A program made the translations under genes and the position numbers. 64,000 nucleotides of DNA from JAOUEA01 sp963762075 (GTDB lineage Bacteria; Actinomycetota; UBA4738; HRBIN12). The stretch is from assembly GCA_963762075.1 (NCBI GenBank), contig CAVXJC010000003.1, positions 62,001-126,000 on the forward strand. Reading direction: 5' to 3'. Positions 34,062 to 42,271 of the stretch are shown in pieces. The notes below the pieces were generated by a model. It had not been told where the DNA came from and ran no database searches. It worked only from the letters and a program-made list of their open reading frames with translations. Position 1 is the stretch's first letter, and every line of letters starts with the position of its first letter.

Positions 34062-34659
34062 GGCTCGGCTCGTTGCTGCGGGGCGTGGCGATCGCCGCCG
34101 CCGCCGCCGGCGTCGGGTACGTCGCGCTCGCCACCGATGCGGGCCGCGCAGGCCGACGCCGACCTGTTCGCGGCGGTGAACCGTGGGCACGGCGTCGACG
34201 CCGATCGAGCGTTCGCCGGCATCACCGAGCTGGGATCGCTGTACGCGGCCGGCGCGGCCGCGGGAACGTTGGCGGTCCTCGGTCGGCCTCGCCAGGCGAG
34301 CCCGCGCGTTCCGGCCGCGGGCACGACGTGGCTCCTCGGACAGGGCGTCGCAAGAAGCTGGTCGACCGCCCCCGGCCCTACGTCGCCGACCCCGACGGCA
34401 CACGTGCAATGATCGCGCCGCCCATGGGAACGTCGTGGCCGAGCAGCCATCCTGCCGTGCTCACGAGCCTTCACGACCGTGGCGGCGCGCGAGCTCGGGG
34501 TCGCCTGCCCGCGCGCGCGGGCCTCACCGCGCTCGGGGCTCGCGTCGCGGCATCCCGCGTCTACCTCGGAGTGCACTATCCGAGCGACGTGGTCGAGCGG
34601 GTTCCTGCTCGGCCGGGCGGTCGCTGCCGTCTCGCCGCCGCGGCCGCGACCGACCATGA
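34058..34659 (+). pseudogene. PAP2-family phosphatase with several frameshifts
   Basis: All three PAP2 phosphatase motifs can be read but in alternating frames: KKLVDRPRP (about 34350-34380), SWPSSHPA (about 34433-34456) and SRVYLGVHYPSDV (about 34553-34592). The start GTG at 34058 opens RLGSLLRGVAIAAAAAGVGYV. Shifts are needed near 34145, 34352 (one A missing), 34462, 34525 and 34605. The intact protein would dephosphorylate a lipid such as undecaprenyl or phosphatidylglycerol phosphate at the membrane. The exact end is uncertain. Confidence 0.7.
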
Positions 34660-34705
34660 CCAGCCGCGGCCCGGGGCGGAACCCGCCGCCGGTAGACTCG
34701 CCGCG

Positions 34706-35726
34706 GTGCTGCAGACGCTCGCCGCAGATCGGCTGGCCCGTCCTCGATCGCTTCCGCATCGGGGACTCCTTCGCCATCTCGCCCCATGGTGCTGTTCATC
34801 GCGATCGGATTCATGACCGGCGCCTGGTTGCTCGGACGCATCGCGCCGCGGTGGGGCGTGTCCCAGGACGACGTGCAAGGCGTCGTGTTCTGGTCCCTGA
34901 TCGGTGCGATCGTCGGGGCCCGGCTCTTCTACGTGATCGGGCACTTCTCGGAGTTCGACTCGTTCATCGACATGCTGCGGATCTGGGAGGGCGGCATCTC
35001 CCTGCTCGGTGGCATCGCGGGCGCGCGTCATCGTGAACGTGCCGCGGGTGCTGCCGGGCCGGGTACCGCTTCTTCCAGGTGGCCGATCCGGTCGCGCCGT
35101 CGCTCGCGCTCGGCATCGCGGTCGGACGCATCGGTGACCTGATCATCGCCGACCATCTCGGCAAGCCCACAGCTGGCTGCTCGGCATGGCAGTACAGGGG
35201 GGGCACGATCGCACCGCCGTTCTCCTGCCGCGACGAGCTCTGCCAAGCGCTCGATCTGCAAGGCGGGCATCTCGAGACGATCACTCGCAGGAGCGCACAG
35301 CTGTTCGACGAGGCCGGACGAGTCATCGCCGAGGGCGTGGGTGTTCACCAGACCGCGCTCTACGACATGTTGAGCGCGCGCCTGCTCTTCGGCCTGCTCT
35401 TCCTCGTGATGATGCGGAAGCCGCGCCGCGAAGGCATCCTCACGCTCACGTTCGGCCTCTGGTACGGGGTGTCGCGCATCATCGAGGACTCGCTCCGCAT
35501 CGACAAGCGGTTCTTCGGGCTTCACCGGCAGCCAGTGGACCGCGCTGGTGGTCGCGACGATTGCGCGGCACTGCTCGTGTGGTTCGCCGTTCGCCCCAAC
35601 CCCGACGCGCCGAGCGGGGGAGGGTCGGAACCGCTCGCGGCCGATGAAGGGTCGAGCGACGCAGATACCGGCCGCGAACCTATCGAGGGCGAGCCCATCG
35701 ATGCAGAGCCCGAGACGGCGACGTGA
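34706..35726 (+). pseudogene. lgt: Prolipoprotein diacylglyceryl transferase with several frameshifts
   Basis: Lgt moves diacylglycerol from phosphatidylglycerol to the lipobox cysteine. Readable segments are ISPHG, IGFMTGAWLLGR, GARLFYVIGHF, WEGGISLLGGIAG, the Lgt signature GRIGDLIIADHLGKPT, ALYDMLSARLLFGLLF and GLWYGVSRIIEDSLR. They lie in three frames with shifts near 34722, 34797, 35025, 35061, 35521 and 35568, and a probable compensating pair near 35170-35190. Lgt should be needed here, since lipobox proteins occur in the window (6277, 24069). That argues for sequence error rather than loss. Confidence 0.8.
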
Positions 35727-36115
35727 ACACGGTCGGGCGATTGCGCCTCGTGGCGCTGCCCGGCGCGTACACGATCTGCCGCTTCGGACCTCACGACTCG
35801 GTGCCGTCGTGGGTCGCCGGCCCGTTCACGTCGGTGAGCCGAACACCCACCGAGCTCTCCATCGTCTGCCGCGCCGAGCGGGTGCCCTCAGAGGTGCCCG
35901 GGGAAGACGGCTGGCGCTGCCTCTATCTCGATGACACGTTCGATCTCTCGCTCGTCGGTGTGCTGCATTCCATCACTGGTCCCCTCGCCTCGGCCCGGGT
36001 GCCGATCTTCCCGATCGCAACCCATGACACCGACTACGTGTTGGTGCGTCGGTTCAGCGAGGCGGTAACGGCGCTCCGCGCCGCCGGTCACGAGGTCACC
36101 GGCTCCCTCGACTGA
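35723..36115 (+). CDS. ACT-domain protein (CASTOR-like)
   Basis: A 130-residue protein of the small tandem-ACT group: LRLVALPGAYTICRF, WVAGPFTSVSRTPTELSIVC, GWRCLYLDDTFDLSLVGVLHSITGPLA, and IFPIATHDTDYVLVRR. Related proteins bind amino acids such as arginine or aspartate. The ligand and target here are unknown. Its GTG overlaps the lgt stop, so it closes the plus-strand run; Mrp follows convergently. Confidence 0.82.
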   Translation: MNTVGRLRLVALPGAYTICRFGPHDSVPSWVAGPFTSVSRTPTELSIVCRAERVPSEVPGEDGWRCLYLDDTFDLSLVGVLHSITGPLASARVPIFPIATHDTDYVLVRRFSEAVTALRAAGHEVTGSLD

Positions 36116-36156
36116 CGAGCACACGCTGGATGTCCGCCCGGAGATATGTCGAGCGA

Positions 36157-37257
36157 TCAAGTCGTCAGCAGCGAGAGGGGCTTGCCGACCTTCGACTTCG
36201 TGGCTCGGGCGACCGCTGCGGCCGCCTCGCGCAGCGCGATGCTCGCCGGCGAGTCTGGGTGCGAGATGACGATCGGCGAACCTGTGTCGCCGCCTTCACG
36301 CATCGCCGGCATCAGCGGCACCTGCGCCATGAGAGGAACGTCGAGGTGGCTCGCGGCTTCTTGTCCGCCCCCTTCGCCGAAGATCGCCTCACGCTCGCCG
36401 CAGTGCGGACATACGAACCAACTCATGTTCTCGACGACGCCGATCGGACGCAGGTTCGTGCGTTCGGCCATCTTGCCCGCGCGCTCGGCCACGGTGCGGG
36501 CGGCTTCCTGCGGCGTGGTGACGACGAGCATGGATGCACCCGGCAGGAAGGATGCGAGCGAGATCGAGACGTCGCCGGTGCCCGGAGGCAGGTCGCAGAG
36601 CAGGAAGTCGAGGTCGCCCCAGTACACGTCGCCGAGGAACTGCTCGATCGCCTTGTGCAGCATGGGGCCGCGCCAGATCACAGGGGTGTCGTCGGGTACG
36701 AAGAAGCCCATCGAGATCACTTTGACGCCGTAGCCTTCCAGCGGCAGGATCATGTTCTCGAATCCGACCGGCTTGCCCGACACGCCGAGCATGCGTGGCA
36801 CGCTGAAGCCCCAGACATCGGCGTCGAGCACGCCGACCTTCCTGCCCTCGGCGGCCATGGCCGCGGCCACGTTGACGGTGACCGACGACTTCCCGACGCC
36901 GCCCTTGCCCGAGGCGACTGCGATGATCGATGTGGATGACGGGAACTTGATCTTCTGCTGCGGCGTCGGTGCGCCACCTCGCAGTGTCGACACGAGCCCC
37001 TCGCGCTGCTGTTGACTCATCGGCGTGAGACGCACGTCGACTCGATCGACACCGACGAGCGGTTGGACGGCGGCGGTCACATCGGTGGTGATTCGATCCT
37101 TCAGCGGGCAGCCCTCGATCGTGAGGAGCACGTGCACCTCGACGCGGCCGCCGTCGATCCCGATCGACTCGAGCATGCCGATGTCCTCGATCGGCCGGCC
37201 GATCTCCGGGTCCAAGACACCCCGGAGCGCCTGCCGTACCTGCTCTTCGGTGACCAC
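36157..37257 (-). CDS. mrp: Mrp/ApbC (NBP35-type) Fe-S cluster carrier ATPase
   Basis: A 366-residue P-loop ATPase that carries Fe-S clusters. The N-terminal MIP18/DUF59 domain (about 5-80, with DPEIGRPIEDIGML and GCPLKDRI) precedes the deviant Walker A GKGGVGKS at 117-124 and DADVWGFSVPRMLG. The cluster-binding CxxC is C283/C286 in FVCPHCG, and LPPGTGD marks the switch region. It starts with GTG after AAAGGAA. It diverges from the SufR-like regulator across a perfect inverted repeat, so it is probably controlled by that Fe-S sensor. Confidence 0.93.
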   Translation of the reverse strand: MVTEEQVRQALRGVLDPEIGRPIEDIGMLESIGIDGGRVEVHVLLTIEGCPLKDRITTDVTAAVQPLVGVDRVDVRLTPMSQQQREGLVSTLRGGAPTPQQKIKFPSSTSIIAVASGKGGVGKSSVTVNVAAAMAAEGRKVGVLDADVWGFSVPRMLGVSGKPVGFENMILPLEGYGVKVISMGFFVPDDTPVIWRGPMLHKAIEQFLGDVYWGDLDFLLCDLPPGTGDVSISLASFLPGASMLVVTTPQEAARTVAERAGKMAERTNLRPIGVVENMSWFVCPHCGEREAIFGEGGGQEAASHLDVPLMAQVPLMPAMREGGDTGSPIVISHPDSPASIALREAAAAVARATKSKVGKPLSLLTT

Positions 37258-37284
37258 GGAGGGGTTCCTTTCGCTCTAAGCTTG

Positions 37285-37308
37285 TTTCCACGGTGTTTAC
37301 CGTGGAAA
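37285..37308. promoter_or_regulatory. Perfect inverted repeat, candidate operator of the SufR-like regulator
   Basis: Arms TTTCCACGGT (37285-37294) and ACCGTGGAAA (37299-37308) are exact reverse complements around a 4-base GTTT spacer. The repeat is centred in the 76 bases between the divergent starts of mrp and the regulator, about 26-28 bases from each. This is the expected place for an autoregulating repressor that also controls mrp. Confidence 0.75.
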
Positions 37309-37333
37309 TCCATCATACGACCGGGAGTGCGCA

Positions 37334-38013
37334 GTGCCGGAGCCGTCACCGATAGAGGTCCACAAGGCGCTGGCCGATGGCACGCGTTACCGCCTCTACC
37401 GGTATCTGCGGCTGTCAGGTCGACCCGTGTCGGTGCGCGAGCTGTCGATGCGCCTCTCGCTGCACGTGAACACCCTGCGGCCGCACCTGCGCCGGCTCGA
37501 GGATGCCGGTCTCGTCACCAGCGAGGCACAACGTGGCGTGGCCTCGGTGGGCCGGCCCCAGACGGTCTACTCGGCCGTCGATCGCGATCAGCGCGAGGGT
37601 CGCGACTACCGGCTGTTCGCCGATATCGTCGCCGGCCAGCTCACGGGCGATCGTCAGCGTGATCGTGCGGTGTCGACGGCACGCGAGTGGGGCGCCTACC
37701 TCGTGGGTCGATCGGTGCCGAGGCCGGGTGCCCGTGGGACGAGCGGGCCTAACCTCGCCGTGCTGCAGGAGGCGCTTGCCGGCGCGGGGTTCGATCCTCG
37801 GTTCCGGCGGCGGGGGGGAGCCGGGTCGACATCACCCTGCGCGATTGCCCGTTCCGAGATCTTCTCGACGAGCATCGCGATCTGGTCTGCGCGATCCATC
37901 GGGGGTTGCTCGAGGGCATGCTCGCGAGCTCCAGCTCTCCGATGCTGCTGGATTCGTTCGAGCCTCTCGCCGATCGCTCCGGCGTCTGCCGTCTGTCGAC
38001 CGTGCGCGCATGA
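37334..38013 (+). pseudogene. SufR-like Fe-S-sensing winged-helix regulator, frameshifted in a G7 run
   Basis: The N-terminal winged helix (ALADGTRYRLYRYLRLSGRPVSVRELSMRLSLHVNTLRPHLRRLEDAGLV) is of the ArsR/SufR type. The first frame breaks at the run of seven G at 37812-37818. In the next frame the C-terminus continues SRVDITLRDCPFRDLLDEHRD, then VCAIHRGLLEGML and GVCRL, and stops at 38013. The three cysteines in this arrangement resemble the [4Fe-4S] ligands of SufR. The joined protein has about 226 residues. The homopolymer suggests a length error or slipped-strand change. Confidence 0.75.
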
Positions 38014-38044
38014 CCCGCGTTGCCCTCTGTCGGTCACGAAGCCT

Positions 38045-38061
38045 GACTTCGGACTGAAGTC
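38045..38061. terminator. Short hairpin after the SufR-like gene
   Basis: GACTTC (38045-38050) and GAAGTC (38056-38061) form a perfect 6 bp stem around GGACT. There is no T-run. It could be a weak terminator or a binding site; the rest of the 138 bases before pilT shows only a good ribosome-binding site (GGAGGAAA). Confidence 0.2.
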
Positions 38062-38151
38062 GTCGCCGATCTCGTCCGATGCAGATTGAGAGAACCGTGC
38101 GGCGGCGGTCCGCTCGGCATCGGTAACGCCAACCACGTCGGAGGAAATGCG

Positions 38152-39273
38152 ATGGATCAAGCGGTATCAGCGTCGTCGGATGCCACGCCGATCGTTCCGG
38201 AGTTCAACGCTTGGCTCGAGCATCTCGTGAACAGCGAGGGTTCGGACCTGCACGTGAAGGTCGGGTCGGCACCGATGGTGCGGCTTCCGAAGGGGTTGCA
38301 CCGCCTCGATCGCGACCCGCTCACCGGTATCGAGACCCAGGCGATCGCAGACGGCATCATCCCCAACGATCGCAAAGAGAAGTTCCACGACACGGGCGAG
38401 ATCGACTTCGCGTACTCGATCCCCGACATCGGACGGTTCCGTGTCAACGTGTTCCGCCAGCGCGGTTCGGTGAGCATGGTGCTGCGCAAGCTCCGCTTCG
38501 GGGGCCCTTCGTTCGAGGAAGTCGGCCTGCCCGACGCCGTTCGCAAGATCGCCGATGAACATCGTGGCCTGATCCTCGTGACGGGCCCCACCGGTTCCGG
38601 CAAGACCACGACGCTGTCGGCGATGATCGACTACATCAACAAGACCAAGCCGGTCCACATCGTGACCGTCGAGGACCCGATCGAAGTGCTGCACCGGGAC
38701 GAGATGGCATCGATCAATCAGCGGGAAGTCGGCAACGACACGATGGATTTCCTGGTCGCGCTCCGCGCGGCCCTGCGTCAGGATCCCGATGTGATCCTCA
38801 TCGGCGAGATGCGCGACACCGAGACGGTGCGTGCCGCCATCGCCGCCGCCGAGACCGGCCATCTCGTGATGTCGACCCTGCACACGGTCGACGCCACCGA
38901 GACCGTGAACCGGGTGATCGACTTCTTCCCTCCCTACCAGCAGAAGCAGGTGCGCCTCGCGCTCGCCGGCACCTTGCGGGGGATCATCTGTCAGCGGCTG
39001 GTGCCAACGGTCGACGGGGGTCGCACCCCCGGCCTCGAGATCTTGGTCAACAACGGTCGGGTCGCCGAGCGCATCTCCGACCCGGACAAGACCCACGAGA
39101 TCAAGGATGTGATCCAGGACGGCGCCTTCTACGGCATGGTCACGTTCGACCAGAGCCTCCTCAAGCTCGTGCAGGACGGCAGGGTGACCGTCGAGGACGC
39201 GTTCCAAGCGGTCTCGAACCGCCACGACTTCGAGCTGGCGATGCAACAGGCCGGCATGCCACTCCCTGTCTGA
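38152..39273 (+). CDS. pilT: Type IV pilus retraction ATPase PilT-like
   Basis: A 373-residue secretion-type hexameric ATPase. The N-terminal PAS-like domain includes SDLHVKVGSAPMVRLPKGLHRL, the Walker A is GPTGSGKTT (145-153), followed by the Asp box VTVEDPIEVLHRDEMASINQREVG, the Walker B ALRQDPDVILIGEMRD and the His box TGHLVMSTLHTVDA. It depolymerises type IV pili for retraction. No other pilus gene is in the window. The ATG at 38152 follows GGAGGAAA. The C-terminal AIRxG-like tip is not evident. Confidence 0.9.
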   Translation: MDQAVSASSDATPIVPEFNAWLEHLVNSEGSDLHVKVGSAPMVRLPKGLHRLDRDPLTGIETQAIADGIIPNDRKEKFHDTGEIDFAYSIPDIGRFRVNVFRQRGSVSMVLRKLRFGGPSFEEVGLPDAVRKIADEHRGLILVTGPTGSGKTTTLSAMIDYINKTKPVHIVTVEDPIEVLHRDEMASINQREVGNDTMDFLVALRAALRQDPDVILIGEMRDTETVRAAIAAAETGHLVMSTLHTVDATETVNRVIDFFPPYQQKQVRLALAGTLRGIICQRLVPTVDGGRTPGLEILVNNGRVAERISDPDKTHEIKDVIQDGAFYGMVTFDQSLLKLVQDGRVTVEDAFQAVSNRHDFELAMQQAGMPLPV

Positions 39274-39294
39274 GCACGGCCCCTGCAGACAGCG

Positions 39295-39807
39295 TCAAGC
39301 ACCCGCTCGACGTCGTACGGCTGTGATTCCTACGCCTGCCGCCGCCCCGATCAGCAGCCCGATGGCCCCTGCCGCGGCGGATCCACCATCGGCGGACGTC
39401 GGTGCGGCCGAAGCGGTGACCGGCTCGTCTGCGACGCCCGCGCCGCCCCTGCCGACCACGATGGCGCCGGACATGCCCGGGTGATAGGTGCATGCGTACG
39501 CGTAGATGCCATCGGTTTTGAACGACGTCGTGTACCGATCGCCGGCCTGGAGGTCGCCGAAGTGACCCCAGTCGTTGGCCGTGATGTTGTGTTCGAAGTC
39601 GTCTCGGTTCACGAACGTGATCGTCTCGCCGGGCTCGGCGAACAGCGTGGTCGGAGTGAAGCAGGCACCGATCAACTCGACGCGGGTGCCCGCAGCTTCG
39701 GTGACGCCGCCGTGACATCCCCCGCCCGCCGATGCTCCGGTGATGCCAGCGAACGCTCCCACGATCCCGAGCGTCACGATCGTCGCGGCCTTGCCTCGTG
39801 GTGACAT
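39295..39807 (-). CDS. Cupredoxin with C-terminal membrane anchor
   Basis: A 170-residue exported plastocyanin-like protein. A signal peptide (KAATIVTLGIVGAFAGITGASAGG) precedes the copper domain with ETITFVNRDDFEHNITAND (His) and YACTYHPGMSG (Cys, His, Met). A Ser/Ala-rich spacer and a final hydrophobic helix (AAAGAIGLLIGAAAGVGITAV) ending in RRRAGA would hold it to the membrane. The ATG at 39807 follows GGAGGG. It converges on pilT. It differs from the lipoprotein cupredoxin at 6.3 kb in its anchor. Confidence 0.85.
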   Translation of the reverse strand: MSPRGKAATIVTLGIVGAFAGITGASAGGGCHGGVTEAAGTRVELIGACFTPTTLFAEPGETITFVNRDDFEHNITANDWGHFGDLQAGDRYTTSFKTDGIYAYACTYHPGMSGAIVVGRGGAGVADEPVTASAAPTSADGGSAAAGAIGLLIGAAAGVGITAVRRRAGA

Positions 39808-39869
39808 GGTCTGGCCCTCCGTCCTCGAGTACTGCACCCTCTACACCGCAGGACGGCCTGAGGTTCCGC

Positions 39870-40685
39870 TCAGCCGGGATCGATCCTCGGCTGCACCGAC
39901 TCGGCGATCGTGATCGCTTCGTGTTTGGGCAGCGCGGTCTCGAGGCGGAACGTGAATCCTCCGTCCTGCCAGATCAGCACGTTGCCTGTGACGAGGAAGC
40001 GGTGGAGCTCGCCGCCGATCATGAGCATCAGTTCGTGTTCACCGGTCGTCCAGAACGCATCGCGCCCGTGCACGATCGCAGCACCGAAGCGGTTCGTCTC
40101 GACGTAGATCTGCTTCGACGCCACCTCCCATTCGCCCTCGAACTGCATCAGCACGGCGCCGGTCTTCGTTCCGGGGATAACCGGGAGCCTGAAGTCGTCG
40201 AGGGGGAGCCAATGGGTCACGATGCGCACCGTGGTCTCGCCGGACCCGGGATCCAACTCGGTCTCTTCGAGCCATGCGTCGTCCGGAGGACCGAGCGCGT
40301 GGGGAAGCGACGGGGGGAATCCGGCGATCGCCTCTGCCTCGCGCAGCGATATCTCGCGCCCGGGGTCGTCGATCGTGACTTTCGTCGGAAGCGCGGTCGG
40401 ACGACCGGGCAGCACTTCGATCGCGACCGCTCCGAAGTTGATGATGAGGCGTGCGGCGAGGGCCACACCGGCGAGTGCGATCAGCGCAGCCGCGATGACG
40501 AGCAGCGTGCGACGACGACTCGGCATCGCGAGCCGGGGGGACACGAGCGAAGGAACGTCCCTCTGATCGCGGATGGTGTCGCCGACGATGCCAGCCACAT
40601 CGGGCGCTGGCGGCCAGTCGAGCTCGATCGATGAGATCGCCAGACCGAGCCGTTCGTCGCTCATGGTGTGCAGAGGCTCGGTCAT
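39870..40685 (-). CDS. Putative membrane anti-sigma factor or sigma-linked protein
   Basis: A 271-residue single-pass protein: a cytosolic ~60-residue N-terminus, one hydrophobic helix (TLLVIAAALIALAGVALAARLI, about 60-81) and an outer domain of about 190 residues. I do not recognise the outer domain; it ends in strands such as ELMLMIGGELHRFLVTGNVLIWQ. No zinc anti-sigma motif is seen. Its ATG overlaps the stop of the ECF sigma gene (ATGA), which is why an anti-sigma role is inferred. Confidence 0.6.
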   Translation of the reverse strand: MTEPLHTMSDERLGLAISSIELDWPPAPDVAGIVGDTIRDQRDVPSLVSPRLAMPSRRRTLLVIAAALIALAGVALAARLIINFGAVAIEVLPGRPTALPTKVTIDDPGREISLREAEAIAGFPPSLPHALGPPDDAWLEETELDPGSGETTVRIVTHWLPLDDFRLPVIPGTKTGAVLMQFEGEWEVASKQIYVETNRFGAAIVHGRDAFWTTGEHELMLMIGGELHRFLVTGNVLIWQDGGFTFRLETALPKHEAITIAESVQPRIDPG

Positions 40686-41260
40686 GAGCCCTCAGCCTCC
40701 CCGAGCGCCATGGCTGCAGGAAGTTCTGTGCGAAGGCGCACCAAGGCACGGGACAGTCTCGACTTCACGGTTCCCGGTCGTACCTCCATGGCCTCGGCGG
40801 TCTCGGCCTCGCTCATCTCGAAGAGGTACCGGTACGCGATCACGAGCCGGTCTCGTTCGGGAAGCCGGCCGAGCGCTGCAACCAGTGCTTCGGCGTCTGC
40901 TCGGTCGAGGACAGCGGCCTCGGGCGGTGGCACCTGGTTGGCTTCCTCGGTTGCAGCGAGTCGCAGGGCGAGTCCCTCACGCCGGCGCGACGACCGGCCT
41001 CGGTTGCGAGCCTCATTGGAGACGATGCGCAGGATCCATGGCCGGAACGGGGCTCCCGGCCGGTAACGGGGCATCGCGTAGTAGGCCTTCACGAACGCAT
41101 CTTGCACGGCATCCTCCGCATCCCCCCGGTTGCGCACGACCAGCCAGGCGACGCGGAATGCGATGCCCTGATACCGCGTCACCAGCTCTTCGAACGCGCC
41201 GACGTCTCCGTCTCGTGCGCGAGCGGCGAGCCCGGCGTCCTCCGATGACCGGCCCTGCAT
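40682..41260 (-). CDS. ECF-family RNA polymerase sigma factor
   Basis: An ECF sigma factor of about 192 residues. Region 2 reads ARARDGDVGAFEELVTRYQGIAFRVAWLVVRNRGDAEDAVQDAFVKAYYAMPRYRPGAPFRPWILRIVSNEARNR. Region 4 reads LGRLPERDRLVIAYRYLFEMSEAETAEAMEVRPGTVKSRLSRAL. A further in-frame start at 41296 would add 12 residues. It is coupled to the membrane protein that follows. The signal and target promoters are unknown. Confidence 0.9.
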   Translation of the reverse strand: MQGRSSEDAGLAARARDGDVGAFEELVTRYQGIAFRVAWLVVRNRGDAEDAVQDAFVKAYYAMPRYRPGAPFRPWILRIVSNEARNRGRSSRRREGLALRLAATEEANQVPPPEAAVLDRADAEALVAALGRLPERDRLVIAYRYLFEMSEAETAEAMEVRPGTVKSRLSRALVRLRTELPAAMALGEAEGS

Positions 41261-41344
41261 AGGGCTCTGATCTCTCACGTCTCGCCCGTCATACACCTCT
41301 GCACGCCCGGGGGTTCCCTGCCCGAAACGAGAGCAGGGGCGAGG

Positions 41345-42271
41345 CTAGGCCTCCGAGCTCGCGGGTCCGTTGACCGACGCGGCTTCGGCGATCGCCGTGA
41401 AGCCGGAGACGAGGCTCGAGAGTTCCATCGGCACCACGATCTTCGACGAAGGTGAGACGCCGAGCGCTTTCAACGCCTCGAGGTACTGGAGCTTCATCGT
41501 CTTGGCGTCGGCACCCATCGCCTGCTCGTTGATCGTGCGCAGGGCGAGAGCGAAGCCTTCCGCTCGAAGGATCGCGGCTTGGCGTTCGCCTTCGGCCGTG
41601 AGGATCGCGGATTGCTTCGATCCTTCTGCGTTGAGGATCGCGGCTTCCTTGTTGCCTTCGGCGACCGTGATCGCCGCGGCCTTCTGGCCATCGGCCTCGG
41701 TGACGACCGCGCGCCGGGTGCGCTCGGCAGACATCTGGCGGGTCATCGCCTCCTGCACGGCCGCGGGTGGGATGATCTCGCGGATCTCCACGTTCGTGAC
41801 CTTCACTCCCCAGCGCTCGGTCACCTCGTCGAGCTTGATGCGCAGCAAGGTATTGATCTCGTCGCGTTTTGCGAGCATGTCGTCGAGCGGGATGTCGCCG
41901 ATCACCGCTCGAAGCGTCGTCGATGCGATGTTCAACGCGGCCCCGGCGAAGTTGCCGACCTGCACCACGGATGTCTGGGCGTCCATGACCTTGTAGAACA
42001 TGACGAAGTCGACCGCGATCGGTGCGTTGTCTTTGGTGATCGAGTCTTGGCGCGGGATCTCGAGGTAGAACTCGCGCAGATCGACCGTGATGCCCTTGTC
42101 GATGAAGGGGATGAGGATGATGAGGCCTGGCCCCTTCTGTCCGATCAGACGGCCGAGCCGGAACACGACGAGCCGTTGATACTCGGGGACGATGCGGATC
42201 GCCTTGGCAAGGAACACCACGATCAGCGCTATCACCACGACGAGCACGATCAAGGCGGGACTGACGGTCAT
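41345..42271 (-). CDS. SPFH/band-7 (stomatin-like, QmcA-type) membrane protein
   Basis: A 308-residue membrane scaffold protein. One N-terminal helix (PALIVLVVVIALIVVFLAKAI) precedes the SPFH domain (about 25-190: YQRLVVFRLGRL, DLREFYLEIPRQDSITKDNAPIAVD). Then comes a long coiled-coil-forming stretch rich in Ala-Glu repeats (ADGQKAAAITVAEGNKEAAIL..., about 200-260). Its start overlaps the stop of the NfeD-type protease gene (ATGA). SPFH-NfeD pairs are a known conserved operon of membrane microdomain and quality-control proteins. Confidence 0.92.
   Translation of the reverse strand: MTVSPALIVLVVVIALIVVFLAKAIRIVPEYQRLVVFRLGRLIGQKGPGLIILIPFIDKGITVDLREFYLEIPRQDSITKDNAPIAVDFVMFYKVMDAQTSVVQVGNFAGAALNIASTTLRAVIGDIPLDDMLAKRDEINTLLRIKLDEVTERWGVKVTNVEIREIIPPAAVQEAMTRQMSAERTRRAVVTEADGQKAAAITVAEGNKEAAILNAEGSKQSAILTAEGERQAAILRAEGFALALRTINEQAMGADAKTMKLQYLEALKALGVSPSSKIVVPMELSSLVSGFTAIAEAASVNGPASSEA

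Noticed and set aside
31407..34409. A 1000-codon open frame on the minus strand
   Set aside because: It is Arg/Gly/His-rich, has no domain, and lies opposite recognisable membrane-protein, CPBP, PPOX and SRPBCC genes. It is a high-G+C shadow frame.
32666..35726. Programmed ribosomal frameshifting as a reason for the broken genes
   Set aside because: Shifts go in both directions at many unrelated sites without a shared slippery sequence; sequence error or decay is simpler.
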